In this document: piece after piece, positions 42,236-53,440 of the stretch
Numbering within the stretch: the stretch's first letter is position 1
Layout: each line of letters begins with the position of its first letter
Source: Sweltsa coloradensis
Lineage: Eukaryota > Arthropoda > Insecta > Plecoptera > Chloroperlidae
Assembly (NCBI GenBank): GCA_024449915.1
Contig: JAMZAV010003244.1
Span: 1-64,000, forward strand
DNA: 64,000 nt
Reading direction: 5' to 3'
Translations under genes and position numbers: made by a program
Notes under the pieces: generated by a model
Databases searched by the model: none
The model's input: the letters and a program-made list of their open reading frames with translations, nothing else
What the model was told of the DNA's origin: nothing

Positions 42236-42910
42236 GGCAGAATCGCTGGTTGATTGACCGACGAATTAGACCGTAGTAGGGGAGTAGCAGTAAGTATAGT
42301 AGTAGTAGCTAACATCCTGAAAGTGATTTTGAGCATGTTTCAAGCCATTTTTTCACCCAGAAGGAATGCTCGTACCCCAAACAAATTTGGCATGTGTTGT
42401 CAGGTACCTAAATCCCCTCGATTTTGATAGTTTTCAAAGTTACATCACGTTTCATGACGGCTGGGTAACACCTCGAAATCATCCCAACTCTGCTTGCTGC
42501 ATAAGGTGCCTTAGTGTGTAGCGCGCCACGACTTGGCTGCGGCGCCTTAACGGGGACCTAGATAATTAACAAGTAACTACAGAAACTTGACATCAATCAC
42601 CTACAATGCCTACAGTCTTTGGGCCTCCTGATATTTTACATTCTAATTACTATAGCAATTAGTAGTACTTTATAAAAATTATCCTAATTTACCAAAAAAG
42701 AATTTGGAATGGAACTTGAAGAAGTAAAGATCTCAAGCATACTAAAAACTTCAAAAAAAATCTCATCCATCAACGCTAATTAAAAAAGCGTTCGCAAAGC
42801 GGCCTAGTGTAGAGAATCGCCCTAATGGTCAGATTCACATTGAAAAGGGGCTGAATTCAGGACTTCTTTCTGACCACGAAAAACTTTATTGAAACAATTT
42901 TCTTTTATAC
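42236..42910. other. Intergenic stretch with one R-like terminus
   Basis: Around 42745-42810, minus strand, CACTAGGCCGCTTTGCGAAC resembles the CTAGGAAGCTTCGCAAACGC start of R elements, followed by CATCAACG...ATGGATGAG-like text. It is probably an R-element end. Nothing else recognised. Confidence 0.4.
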
Positions 42911-44151
42911 TAGGAAGCTTTGCAAACGCTTTTTCAGACGTTGGTTGGATGAGCGTAATTGGTGCATTAAGCTGCCATGTGTTATGCAGATAGTATTTAA
43001 ATTGATTTCGTTTTCCCATTGCTTTGGCCTGCGACAGACGCTTGGTAATATTGTTTTAATTTTTACGACGACGACATGATAATCAGGGGCGCACATTACA
43101 TTACACACTACATTACAATGTAAGTCGAACAAATTTTGTAAAAACAAAAAAAGCGAAAATTTGTGATCTTTATAAGAAATAATTTTTTTATTGCCCATGA
43201 AAAAATCATTACAATCGGAAAAAGCATGTAGGTGTTATAAGTAGAAGAAATTTGGTAAAAATCGAAAATATCGTAAAATTGCGATCTTCATGAAATATAA
43301 TTTTTCAATTGCGCTCAAATTTCAGATGATAATATTAATTCATGAAATTAAGGTTCTGTGAAAACGTCATTACAATCGGATAAAGCATGTAGGTGTTAAA
43401 AGTCGAAGATGTTTTTTTTATCGAAAAATATCGTAAAATTGCGATTTTCACGAAAAATAATTTCTCGATTGCGCTCAAAAACGTGTCAGTTCTAAGTTCA
43501 GAGATTTCGAAGGCCTCCAGAAAATTTCTTCGCAATTTGAAATAACGGTTAAAATATCGTAAAATTGCGATTTTCATGAAATATAATTTTTCGATTGTGC
43601 TCAAATTTCAGATGATTATATTAACTCATAAAATTTTGGTTCTTGTAGAAAAATCAGTACACTTGAATAAAGCATGTAAGTGTTAAAAGTCGAAGATTTT
43701 TTTTTTAAACGTAAAAAATCCTATAAAAAACGTAATATTGCGATTTTCACGAGAAATAATTTTTCTATTGAGCTAAAAAACGTGGCGTGCTAAGTTCAAA
43801 CATTTCAAAGGCCTCCAGAAAATTTCATCGCAATCGGAGTATCGGTTTATTCGGAATCGTGTTAACAAACATACAAAAATACAAACAGAAAGAAAGAAAG
43901 GAAAAAAAAACGAAAAAAGAAAAAAATCGTAAAAGTACGATAATCATAACAATAATTTGATCGACGTACCCAAAAACGTGGCAAGTCTACGTTCAGAGAT
44001 TTAGAAGGTCCCCTCAAATTTTTATCAAGATCGCATATGCCGTTTGCCCGGTAGATCTCGAACAAGCAGACAAAAATACAAAAATCCCCCCCCCCCCCAA
44101 AAAAAAAAATGGGGGGTCAGTGAAATTAAAGTCTTCGCTTTGCTCATCCAA
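42911..44151 (+). mobile_element. R-family repeat element, longest copy
   Basis: Starts CTAGGAAGCTTTGCAAACGC and TTGGTTGGATGAGCGTAATT; ends TCTTCGCTTTGCTCATCCAA. Has four to five internal units of about 170 bp and two copies of the CGAAGGCCTCCAGAAAATTT block, then a second, diverged tail with a C10 run. Likely two elements fused or one with expanded internal repeats. Confidence 0.6.
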
Positions 44152-44284
44152 AAAGTAAGCTGAAAGCTGGAACGGTAATTTGGCGGGAAAACACGGGTCC
44201 AATATGCAACGTCACGATTAGCTATTAGCTAATTGATTTGATTTGATTGGATATTGCTTAACGTCTCATATTTATGCAACTTGG

Positions 44285-44530
44285 CTAATCGAGACGAAGG
44301 GAGGGACGTTAGGGGTGACGCTGGGGGACAAGGGGTGGATAGGCCTGTGCTGGTCAGAACCAGCCACAGCATAAGGGAAGGGCAGGGGTTTCCCCCACGT
44401 CGTGGTCGTCTTCGTCTGTGTCATCATCCGTCAGTGTTTGTCATTGTCGTCGCCGTCGGGGAGGTAATCAAAGGGAAGGGAAGTTCCCGACGACGACCAG
44501 AGCTCGCCATTAGTTTCAGGGAGAAAACTC
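44285..44530 (-). repeat. GC-rich dispersed repeat, copy 2
   Basis: Reverse complement of 31440-31690: GACAAGGGGTGGATAGGCCT, CGACGTGGGGGAAA-like and CAGAGCTCGCCATTAGTTTC blocks correspond. Both copies are open in the same general frame, but residues differ by frameshifts, so a protein is not supported. Confidence 0.6.
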
Positions 44531-44699
44531 CCCTAATCACGGGCCAAACCACGAGAAGTTGCGAGTTGGAATTTGATAATCGAGACTAAGTTATTGAATA
44601 ATTAAACTAGTGGGCACTTGTGGGCGACTTATCGAAGCATTTTAAACGTCATTTGTAACAAGTATGCATAATAAACGTGTATATGTAATTTCAGGGGTG

Positions 44700-44850
44700 C
44701 AGTCGCAAACAAAATAGTACCAGGGCGGGCGGTCAATCGTCAAAGTCTATTCTATACCGATAATATTGCATTGCTACCCCTCCCTCCACCCCACCCCGCA
44801 ACAAAAGAGAATTCCACTGAATTTTTAGGAATGTTTTCTATAGTATAGTA
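44700..44850 (+). repeat. Dispersed repeat pair, copy 2
   Basis: GTCGCAAACAAAATAGTA through GATAATATTGCATTGCTA and a C-rich tract, matching 39780-40010. Confidence 0.45.
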
Positions 44851-45095
44851 TCCTATTTAAACATAAGTAAAACTTGATGACTTTGAATGACTTTGTAGTG
44901 ATGTTGCACTGGCGTGCATTTCATGAGTCTACAAAAGCGAGCTAACAGCAATGCTAGTCTGTCATCACCATCTCTATTCTCTAACATTTTCCTCCGTGCC
45001 CCTAGTAAGATGCAACCTTCAACTCTCAAGTGTCTAAAGGGTTGCCTAGCGAACGCAAGGTAGTTACACAAACCCGTTTCAAAACATTATTTGAA

Positions 45096-45415
45096 AAGGA
45101 ACAATGTTTCGGTGTTGTGACCCGTCCTGGATGGGTCGTAAGACCGAATGTTTCGGTGTTGTGGAGATTGTGTGATGTGGGTATTCGGAGCAAAGTCACC
45201 CGTTTCGGTCTTATGACCCATCTAGATAGGTCGTTCGTCACAATTTTGAAAAGTTGTGATGAACGACCCATCCTGCTAGTGCCACAACACCGAATTTTTC
45301 GGTCTTGTGGCAATTGTGTGCTGTGGATACCTCTGTCGAAAATATTCGGTCTTGTGGCATAGTCTGTTTTTCGGTGTTGTGGGTATTGTGTGCAGTGGAT
45401 ATTCGGTGATGTGGC
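45096..45415. mobile_element. CACATCACCG-type MITE, copy 2
   Basis: Right end GTGCAGTGGATATTCGGTGA then TGTGG equals the right end of 35272-35724; the interior carries the same GTCGTAAGACCGAA and TTCGGTGTTGTG hairpin words. The left end is altered. It is followed by CCCGACCCGCCTTAGCCAAC, the SINE-head text. Confidence 0.6.
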
Positions 45416-45438
45416 CCGACCCGCCTTAGCCAACTAGG

Positions 45439-45710
45439 CTAGGAAAACGCCAAAGTCGTTATAAGACGAGTGAGCGAGTCATGTGTTGGGTACCCGGGAA
45501 CATTTGCATTTAAGTTTGATAATATTGGTATAAATAATGGGGTTTTTAAGTTTAGTTGGTATTTGGACTCGTCAACTGTAAGGCCATAATGCTCCGCTCT
45601 AACCTATGATAGGCTAAGGAAGCCTTAGGTATGGGGAAGAAAGGGAATGTTACCGAGTACTCAACACATGGCTCACTCGCTCGTCTACAACGACTTTGGC
45701 GTTTTCCTAG
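45439..45710. mobile_element. CTAGG-ended MITE, copy 3
   Basis: Left end CTAGGAAAACGCCAAAGTCG, right end CGACTTTGGCGTTTTCCTAG, TIR homology about 55 bp. As with copy 1, it follows SINE-head text CCTTAGCCAACTAG immediately. Confidence 0.75.
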
Positions 45711-45758
45711 CAATGTTTGATAATATTATACAGACAAAAAAATTGACTAATTTTTAAC

Positions 45759-45803
45759 AGAGTCGATAAAGAAGTTTCCCAACGAAACTTCTTTATCGAC
45801 TCT
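45759..45803. repeat. Perfect 20-bp-arm hairpin
   Basis: AGAGTCGATAAAGAAGTTTC, loop CCAAC, then the exact complement. A long T run does not follow, so it is not a terminator-like structure. Origin unknown. Confidence 0.8.
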
Positions 45804-46999
45804 GGTTTTTAATAAAGCAAAGCAAACAATGTCATTGATTAATGACATTTATGAAGACACCAATTTGTGATAACATTCAACTTTTAAATAAAACGCATTT
45901 TTATTATATCTTGTAAATAATAATAAAAAACTGTAAAATTAATTAATTTAACAACAAACTAATTTGCGTGGTCAAGCCGGGACTTGATTACTTAGCATCT
46001 CAATCATAAGACGAGGCACGTGTGTTACCATGAGTGGCTGTTCACGAGACCACATCACATCAGAATCAGTCAATCAGACATCACCCTCCTTGACGCTTGC
46101 TTCAGGGATGAGCATTGTTCAGGTAAGAAAGTTGTATTAATATCTAGAACTTGACTACATAGACAGATATTATAATTATTTATTTTTCTGTTCAACACTA
46201 TTTACATGTCAGTGACTAAAAATTTGATTGTCCTGTAGGCGTAATGAAAATTGATAATAGAAGTGTTTTTTTTTTCCAGTAGAAGACACACGGATTATTT
46301 TGCATGTATCAAACTGCGATATTCCCTGGAGTCTGGAACGTTTTATTTTATGTAAATCAATCCAGAAATTACAAAAACAATCCAGCGGGGTATCCCCCCC
46401 CCCCCCACCCCGGTCTCACGATTGCCGGTCGAGTGCTTTTTTCATGAATTCGTCGGCGTAGGACTAACTATAAGTACATGGTGTGAAGTGAAGACAGTCT
46501 CTATCTCACCTTATGGCTTTGGAAACCTTGGAAAACCCAGTCGGGTTTGCCGTTGGAAGAGTCAGGTCAGGTCAGGTCAGGTCAGGTCATTGTCAATTCC
46601 TGAATATGCTACTTCTTCCAATGTTTGTTTCATAAACTATGGGGAATATGTAATTTTTTAAAAAAGGTTATGTAAATGGCTGGGAACACCCCAGATTTTG
46701 CTTCTTTTCTTCAAACTAGAAACTATTGAAACCGTCCAACGACCATATACCCCCAAAAGCTAGGAGCCTTCTCCTCTCCCCCCATGTCAGGGCAGGGATC
46801 AAACTGGCACCTCTTAAAACGCTTGCGAATGGGCTACCATGGTACCTCTCTCTATCCGTAATTTGGTTACATTGACGCTGATTACATTACTTAGCCTTCT
46901 TTAATCAATGCATTACTCTCTCTTGAGATAACACTAGAACTAGATTGCAGCGTTTGATACAATATGCGCGATCTGTTGAGAGATCGTACTAACTAACTA
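45804..46999. other. Intergenic stretch with SINE heads and simple repeats
   Basis: Minus-strand tRNA-like heads occur near 46350-46440 (GGGGTATC, a C12 run, GGTCTCACGATTGCCGG) and 46790-46850. A GTCAG pentamer array lies at 46561-46590. No gene seen. Confidence 0.45.
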
Positions 47000-47400
47000 G
47001 TAACGGTCGACTTTGTATCGGCTACGTACCAAAAAAACCACCAAACAGCGGCGAAAATTTGCTTTAATTCATAATTATTGTGTATCAGGCTCGCAGAAGT
47101 TTACGAGAGGGCATGCGACCACAGTACGGTCGACTTTGTATCGACTAATCGATATCCACTATCGATTATTAAGAGACTATCGACTAATCGATATATACTA
47201 TCGATTATTAAGAGACTATCGACTCAGACGGCCGACCAACCCAAACCGTACGTACCCAAACAGCTCAAAAATTTGCTGAAATTCAGAATTGTGTATCAGG
47301 CTGGCAGAAGTTTACGAGAGGGCATGCGGCCATAGAACGGTCGACTTTGTATCGACTAATCGATATACACTATCGATTATTAAATGGCGGATTCCACTTG
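47000..47400 (+). repeat. Tandem repeats rich in TATCGAT, near a YY1-like motif
   Basis: CGGTCGACTTTGTATCG recurs at about 47005, 47127 and 47338; GTGTATCAGGCT and GAAGTTTACGAGAGGGCATG recur about 200 bp apart. Within are several ACTATCGATTATT and CTAATCGATATA words, similar to the insect DREF/BEAF site TATCGATA. At 47385-47460 AAATGGCGG and GCCGCCATGTTAAAATGGCG resemble YY1-type promoter elements. No transcript could be assigned. Confidence 0.45.
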
Positions 47401-47667
47401 GACCGACCAACGATATATCGAGTTTTTGCACCATCGGCAGCCGCCATGTTAAAATGGCGGCACTGAAACAGCTGGTATTAAAAATAAGAGATTCATAACT
47501 CTTGTTGTTGTTGTTCAGCTGCAGTTGGTCAAGGACCGGTGGCAGGTTTCATCTCCTTAATTTTCGGAATCCTTTCGACGTATATTTCCCTTCATTTTAT
47601 CCTTGTAGTTTAGTTCCCTTCACATTACTTCTCTTTCTTCCCTTCCACTAACTCCTTAGGCTGTTTC

Positions 47668-48250
47668 TTAATCTTCATCATCCTCCTCATGTATTCCTTG
47701 ATCTATTGGTAGCTGATTAGGCTCCGTTGGGAGTAGATTAGGCTTGAGCTTGGCTTGAAATTGTTTGAGGGTTTTTTCCCCTGCTATCCCCACACCGAGA
47801 CCATTCCAATCAACCACTGTTCTTGCCATGAAGGAGTATTTGCCCACATCTGTCTTATATATTCCCCTCTCATACTTCCAATCATGATCCCCTCTAGCCA
47901 GGTATGTGGCCCTAGTCAGTCCCTTATTAAGTTCACCCCATCCCTCTTGGTTCCTCGAGATCCTGTATAATTTACTCATCCGATCCCTCCTCCTTCTATA
48001 TTCAAGTTTCTCCCACCCTAGGCTATTAACCATTAACGCTACACTTTCGTAAACTCTAATGTCTTCCCATTAATCACCTCCTCCTTCCAAGTTTTCCCTT
48101 TATTCATTACTCGTCTGGCTGCCCTTCTCTGCACAGCTTTCACACCGCTAGTCAGTGCTTCCCTGTAGGATCCCATACCGCACTAGCATACTCTAGAGTT
48201 GGTCTCACCAAGGATTTGTAGGCATGACCCTTTAAGCTCACCACTCGCCC
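47668..48250 (-). pseudogene. LINE ORF2 C-terminal end
   Basis: Frame LGWEKLEYRRRRDRMSKLYR, ISRNQEGWGELNKG, then RGIYKTDVGKYSFMARTVVD and WNGLG, ending EEDDED at 47668. W..L..RR.R.R...LY and FF.RT...WN.LP-like patterns are the conserved tail of CR1/Jockey-type ORF2. Upstream to 48250 another frame gives LKGHAYKSLVRPTLEYAS, also typical. Confidence 0.85.
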
Positions 48251-48256
48251 CTTTAA

Positions 48257-48878
48257 GGCTATTCCACCGCGTTTTTCTATTTTCCAAAATATGCTACTAA
48301 GTTAAAATATAGTGAATGGCTTTGAAACATGGCTATTTTAGAAAATCAAAAATATTTTTTCCAAATTTTTCTGATCCGGTACACGGCCAATATAGCCACC
48401 TCAAAATAATTTCAAACTTCAATTTGCCAGGGCACACCATTCAACGTACGGTGTTGTGCTTTTGTGACATTAATTTTTAACTGTTTTTCTATGGACTGAC
48501 TGAGAGAAAACAGATTTATTTTAACAATTGTCTTTCCAGCGAATTTTTTCGTTTGGCGGTATTTTTTACCGATTTGTACCGCCAAACGAAAAAATTCGCA
48601 GGAAAGACAATTGTTAAAATAAATCTGTTTTCTCTCAGTCAGTCCAAAGAAAAACAGTTGAAAATTAATGTCACAAAAGCACAACACCCTACGTTGAATG
48701 GTGTCCCCTGGCGAATTGAAGTTTGAAATTATTTTGAGGTGGCTATATTGGCCGTGTACCGGATCAGAAAAATTTGGAAAAAATATTTTTGATTTTCTAA
48801 AATAGCCATGTTTCAAAGCCATTCACTATATTTTGACTAGTAGCATATTTTGGAAAATAGAAAACGCGTGGAATAGCC
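48257..48878. mobile_element. Palindromic MITE with TTAA target duplication
   Basis: TTAA at 48253-48256 and 48879-48882. The ends are GGCTATTCCACGCG-type inverted repeats and the whole 622 bp folds on itself; the inner part reads TTTTTTCGTTTGGCGGTA ... TACCGCCAAACGAAAAAA around a centre of about 20 bp. TTAA duplication is the hallmark of piggyBac-type transposases, so the element was probably moved by one in trans. It interrupts the LINE. Confidence 0.8.
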
Positions 48879-49084
48879 TTAAGTGTTCTCATAACGAAAT
48901 TGAGACATCTGAATCCCTTCTTAGTGATTGCTTTCACATGCTCTTCCCAGTTTAGTTGCTGGTGAGCCATACCCCAAGGTATTTGATGCTCACCACCCTC
49001 TCAAGATCTCTACCCATTATCTCATATCCCTCGCCATTCAAGCCACAATACCTTCTTTTTGTGAACCTCACCCATTTACACTTA

Positions 49085-49577
49085 TCAATATTAAAAAAAA
49101 AAAAAAAAAAAAAATTATTTAGAGTCTACCCACTCAGTTATATAACTGATTTTCAGTGGGGACTTTAAATCAAAGCAAACCAAGCCAACCCTGCAGGCCC
49201 CGACGCAATCGACGAGTGAGCGATAACCAACCAAAGATCGATATTTTTAATAGGAAATATAGCAATCAGTGGTATGGACAGTGCGAACACCCGCAAATCA
49301 ACGCCAGAATCAACAAGGCCGATTCAGAACAACTCTGAAATTTATTATGTGCTTCGTTGCTAGGACGGCTCCAAAGTCACCGTTTACAAACTCCTAAGAC
49401 AAGAACTGATGGACTTAAGTCCAAATCAGAAGTTAAAAAACTTTTGACATTAACGGGAATCAAACCCTGGAACTTCTGCATTGGAAGCAGATATGCTAAC
49501 CACAAGACCAACGAGCCACACAAGCCCAAACGAGCCACACACAAGACCAACGAGCCACACATATATTATAATATATT
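49085..49577 (-). mobile_element. SINE with tRNA-Gly(TCC)-like head, copy 2, inside a LINE
   Basis: Homologous to 14957-15240: GCATTGGAAGCAGATATGCTAACCAC-type head, TAGGACGGCTCC and AGAGTCTACC ends. CAATATT occurs on both sides of the insertion (about 49086-49092 and 49578-49586), a probable target duplication. An A run of about 23 on the plus strand marks the 3' end side. The head end is expanded with repeated GACCAACGAGCCACACA words. Confidence 0.75.
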
Positions 49578-50612
49578 ACAATATTCAAACTCATGCCATT
49601 ATTTCTTACCCAAGTTCCCAGAATCCCCATATCATCCCTAAGTTTTCCAATGTCCTCTATATTTCTTATCACCCTGTAGATGACGCAATCATCCGCAAAC
49701 AGCCGCACCTTGGCCCCCATCCCCTTTACAGTTGCTATATCATTAACATATATCGCAAACAAGAGCGGACCCAAGACACTCCCTTGGGGGACTCCCGAGG
49801 TTACCTCGGCCTTTCCAGACATATCATTGCCCACCCTAACCCTCTGACTTCTGTTTGTTAGAAAGTCCTTTATCCATCTGATAACCCATTCATCTTCAAT
49901 CACTTCTTCAACCTTAGCTAACAATTTCTCATGCGGGACCTTGTCGAAAGCCTTCTCGAAATCAATGAAAACCACATCAACCACCCCTCCATTATCCATG
50001 GTTTCCCCTAACTCGTTCACCAATCCCAACAGTTGAGTTTCACATGAATATCCTCTTCTAAATCCGTGTGGACTTTCCAGACAACCAGTTTTTCTCTTTT
50101 ATTTCACCTGTTATAAATTCACCAATGACTTTCTCAATTATTTTAGATCCTATAGACGTTAACGAGATTGGTCTATAGTTACCAGTTACTGTGGCCTCCC
50201 TCCATCTGTCCGGAATAATTCCATCTTTTAGCGATTTTTCAATTATCTCCCCCATGTACAATGCTGTCTCCCCTAATGCAAGTTTTAGGAAATCCACTCT
50301 GAGTCCATCACTTCCCGGTGCTTTCCCATTCTTTATCCCTGCCACTATCTTGGTTATCCTGTCAATGCTGACCTCAATGATCCTGTCCCCTCTCGCATCT
50401 TTGGTTGCCCTAGAGCATCTTGTCTTATCCTGGAACACTCCAGCATAATATGTATTAAGAGCCTCTGCCTTCTCTTTATTGTCAACTAGTAACTCACCAC
50501 TATTTCCTTTCAGGGTAGGTAAGTCACTACGCCCCCCTTTTTTCCCTTTTATGTACCTATACATATTATTCCAACTTTCCTGCTTGTTATCCTCATCCAT
50601 CATGCCCTTCAT
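49578..50612 (-). pseudogene. LINE reverse transcriptase, frameshifted and interrupted
   Basis: Frame 1 (50058-50612): KNGKAPGSDGLRVDFLK, NYRPISLTSIGSKIIEKVI. Frame 2 (49578-50029): VVFIDFEKAFDKVPHEKLL, TSGVPQGSVLGPLLFAIYVN and RLFADDCVIY (catalytic pair). The HGFR block between them near 50040-50080 is split by a frameshift. The frame runs into the SINE right after NNGMSLN. Confidence 0.88.
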
Positions 50613-50710
50613 GTACTCTTTCCCATTTGAGTCTTTTAGCCTTGTTTACGTCCTTCTCAACTAATTTTAACCTGTCTTTATCTTCCTTATCCTTTGAAGC
50701 CCTGATATTT

Positions 50711-51849
50711 TTAATACGCTCTCCTTCCCTTCCTTTTTAGGGCTCTTATCTCATTGTTGTAGTAAGGAGAATCCCTGTTATTCTTAGCTTTTCTTAGTGG
50801 AACCCATTTATCCCTTGCTTCATCACATATTGTTACAAAACTTTCCCACATTTGATTAACGCTTAGATTTACCTTCCTCCAATCTGCAAAATTTTCCCTC
50901 AGGTATTCCCTTATACTATCCTTGTCAGCCTTGTTGTACCTCCATACCTTAACTTCTTCCGCTGCTTTGGACATCGGGTATTCTTTGCCCTCTAGTATAG
51001 TTATCACCGCTTTGTGGTCACTTATACCATCCACTACTTCACATTCCACCAATCTATCCCCTGGCTTAAGTAGTATCACATCCAGTAGACTGCCACCACC
51101 CAGTTTAGCCCTTGTATATTCATTAACCACTTGGACCATTCCGTCGTTGATTATTCCATTAACGATCCTCTGTACCCTGTAGCCTAGATTTTCTGCCCCC
51201 CCCCCCCAATTAATTTTAGGCAGATTTAGATCACCTGCCACAACAATACTTCTGTCACCTGATACCCTATTTTTGAGTACCTCAAGTGTCTCGGTTTCAC
51301 CGTTATCACTGGGTCTGTATACGGCCACTATCTCAGTTTCATAGTTTCCCTCAATTACTTTTATGCCCATCATCTCGCACCTCTCCTCTCTCCAAACTAC
51401 TCTTCCCTTGAGTTCGGTCTTACAAGCTACGAGGATTCCCCCTCCATGCCCATTTCTATCCGTCTAAAAATGTTATACCCCTTATATCCTATCTCCTCAT
51501 CAAGTATGCTGTCATCCAGCCACGTTTCTACCGCTACAACTATATCAGCCTCATACAACTCAGCCATGGTCCAAAACTGACATTGTTTCCCCTTTATGCT
51601 TCTAACATTTGTCAACAGAATTTTCAGTTCTCTACCTTTATTTGGCTCAGTCAATACCATATTCCTGGCTCTACCTTTATTTGACTCAGTTAATTCCATA
51701 TTCCTGGCTCTACCTGTATTCTCAGTTTTACCCATATCCTTAGTTATACCGACGGTTATACCTATTGACTCAGTTTCACCCATCATATCAAATCTATCTA
51801 TACTATCCACTTCCCCTTTCAACATGCAGTGATTCCCTTCCCTACTCAT
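50711..51849 (-). pseudogene. LINE endonuclease domain, one frameshift
   Basis: First frame (51427-51849): LKILLTNVRSIKGKQCQFW, then VVAVETWLDDSILDEEI. Second frame (50711-51373): VAVYRPSD, VVAGDLNLPKINW, LLDVILL and DGISDHKAVI. N.RS...K, E.WL, GD.N.P...W and SDH are the active-site motifs of the apurinic-type endonuclease that nicks target DNA for LINE insertion. A break near 51373-51427 separates the halves. Confidence 0.85.
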
Positions 51850-52011
51850 GATTCTATTCCCTACCTCGCAACCAGTTCGCCCTCAGAGCTGCGGAGTCCA
51901 GGACTCCCCCACTTCCTCTAGAATGGCTACACCTAACTTGTATGAGCCTTCACCGGTTAGGTTGTAGGTTGTTGTTGTAGGTTGTTGTAGGTTGTATTAA
52001 TACTAGGAAAA

Positions 52012-52075
52012 CGCCAAAGTCGTTGTTAGACGAGTGAGTGAGCCATGTGTTGAGTACCCGACATGTTGAGCCCGA
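52012..52075 (+). mobile_element. CTAGG-family MITE, terminal fragment
   Basis: CTAGGAAAACGCCAAAGTCG then TTGTTAGACGAGTGAGTGAG and GTTGAGTACCCG. Only one end is present. Confidence 0.65.
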
Positions 52076-53279
52076 GGTTAAATGTGGCCCAAAAAGCTTG
52101 AAAAGAGGTAAAAAAACTAAAGAGAAAACTGTCAGTTTTAGGCCTCCTCCTACATGGTTGTAAAATAGATAAATTTTGTTGTTGTTTTTTCTTGCATTTT
52201 TTTGTATTGTATTGTATTGTATTTCTTATTTCTGGCTCATTCTAGCCATTTCGTTACATCTTACATCACATTTATAGCATACAAATACTACACAACATCA
52301 ATTACAACAAACAACTTGAAAACACTTTAAAAATTAACATTACACTATCATACTAGGATTTTACATAATATTTATTTAGACCTACTACTCAGCTACCTAA
52401 CAATGCATACTTCCTTTTTCCATATTATGTTCAATCTACGTAGCACTACTTTATTAATACTTAGGCCTTTCTAAAATCCTTTCTTACCTTACATTATTCT
52501 ATAAATCTTGTAATTTAATCCATTTTTACATTTACTTTTAAACTATTTATTTCTTTGATTTCCCTGGGTAACATATCGAATTCCTTTACACCATTGTTAA
52601 AGACTGAGCCTAGCCATTTTTTACTTTTACAATTTGACCTCCATGATTTTCCTTCTTCTGCTCCCCTAGTATTTACATTATGTACCTTACTCACATCAGT
52701 CATCTTGTCCTCATGTAATTTGGCATCATTCCTTTTTTAACTTTATATATGAAAACTAAATACTAACAATAATATATTTTCCTTCACACTCAACCATTCC
52801 AAAGTATTAAGCATACTCTTCATAGGTGTTTCCCTTCCACATCAAATGATACATCTCATAGCCTTATTCTGCAACACCTGTAACCTTTCAACATCATTTT
52901 ATAAAACTTGGTACAATATAGTAGCACCGAATTCAAAATGCGGCTTAATTATGCTCTTATAAACCATATTTCTCGTCCAACTTGAAAGTTTGCCCCCTAT
53001 TCTTCTCATATAACCTATTTTTTTACCTATTTTTTTAACTATGTAATTTACATGCGCCTTAAAAAACTAGTTTATCATCTATTAATATACCTAAATATTT
53101 AAACTCTTTAACTACTTCAATCTCCTCATTTTCGACTCTCAGTGTCAGGTTACTTTCAGTACCTTTACTTTTATTCACCTTTCCACTTATTATTAACATA
53201 CCTTTTGATTTATTAAAAATTCAGTTTCAGCTTATTCAAATTAAGCCATCTAGTTATTCTTACAAGTTCCTCATTCATT

Positions 53280-53440
53280 ATTCTAAATAATTCCACCAAA
53301 TCATAACCACTAATATATATAACCATATCATCAGCATACAGATTTAGGACACATACTTTACACCACCTGTTTATATCATTAATATAAATTTATAAACAGT
53401 AGAGGTCCCAGTATCGACCCCTGTGGAAACCCCTTCAGAA
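53280..53440 (-). pseudogene. LINE RT catalytic box remnant
   Basis: Minus strand reads NLYADDMVIYISGYDLVELF, with the catalytic YADD, and just before it a degraded PQGS.LGPLLF..YIND segment. Frames change between the two. Confidence 0.75.

Larger units (their letters stand above)
47502..51990 (-). mobile_element. LINE (CR1/Jockey-like), nearly full length, with nested insertions
   Basis: Minus-strand element in order: endonuclease (51849-50711), reverse transcriptase (50612-49578), a SINE insertion (49085-49577), C-terminal part (49085-48885), a TTAA-type foldback insertion (48257-48878), end of ORF2 (48250-47668) and a CAA-rich 3' tail at about 47502-47515. Joining across both insertions restores LINE-like text on either side, so they are younger. 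Several frameshifts; not active as written. Confidence 0.85.

Noticed and set aside
44254..44589. 111-codon plus-strand gene
   Set aside because: It is a copy of the GC-rich dispersed repeat with frameshifts between copies.
47000..47400. CRISPR-like direct repeats
   Set aside because: Only two or three long units without regular spacers, in a eukaryotic context.
48412..48822. 136-codon minus-strand protein
   Set aside because: It lies wholly in the palindromic TTAA element; the open frame reflects the inverted repeat, not a gene.
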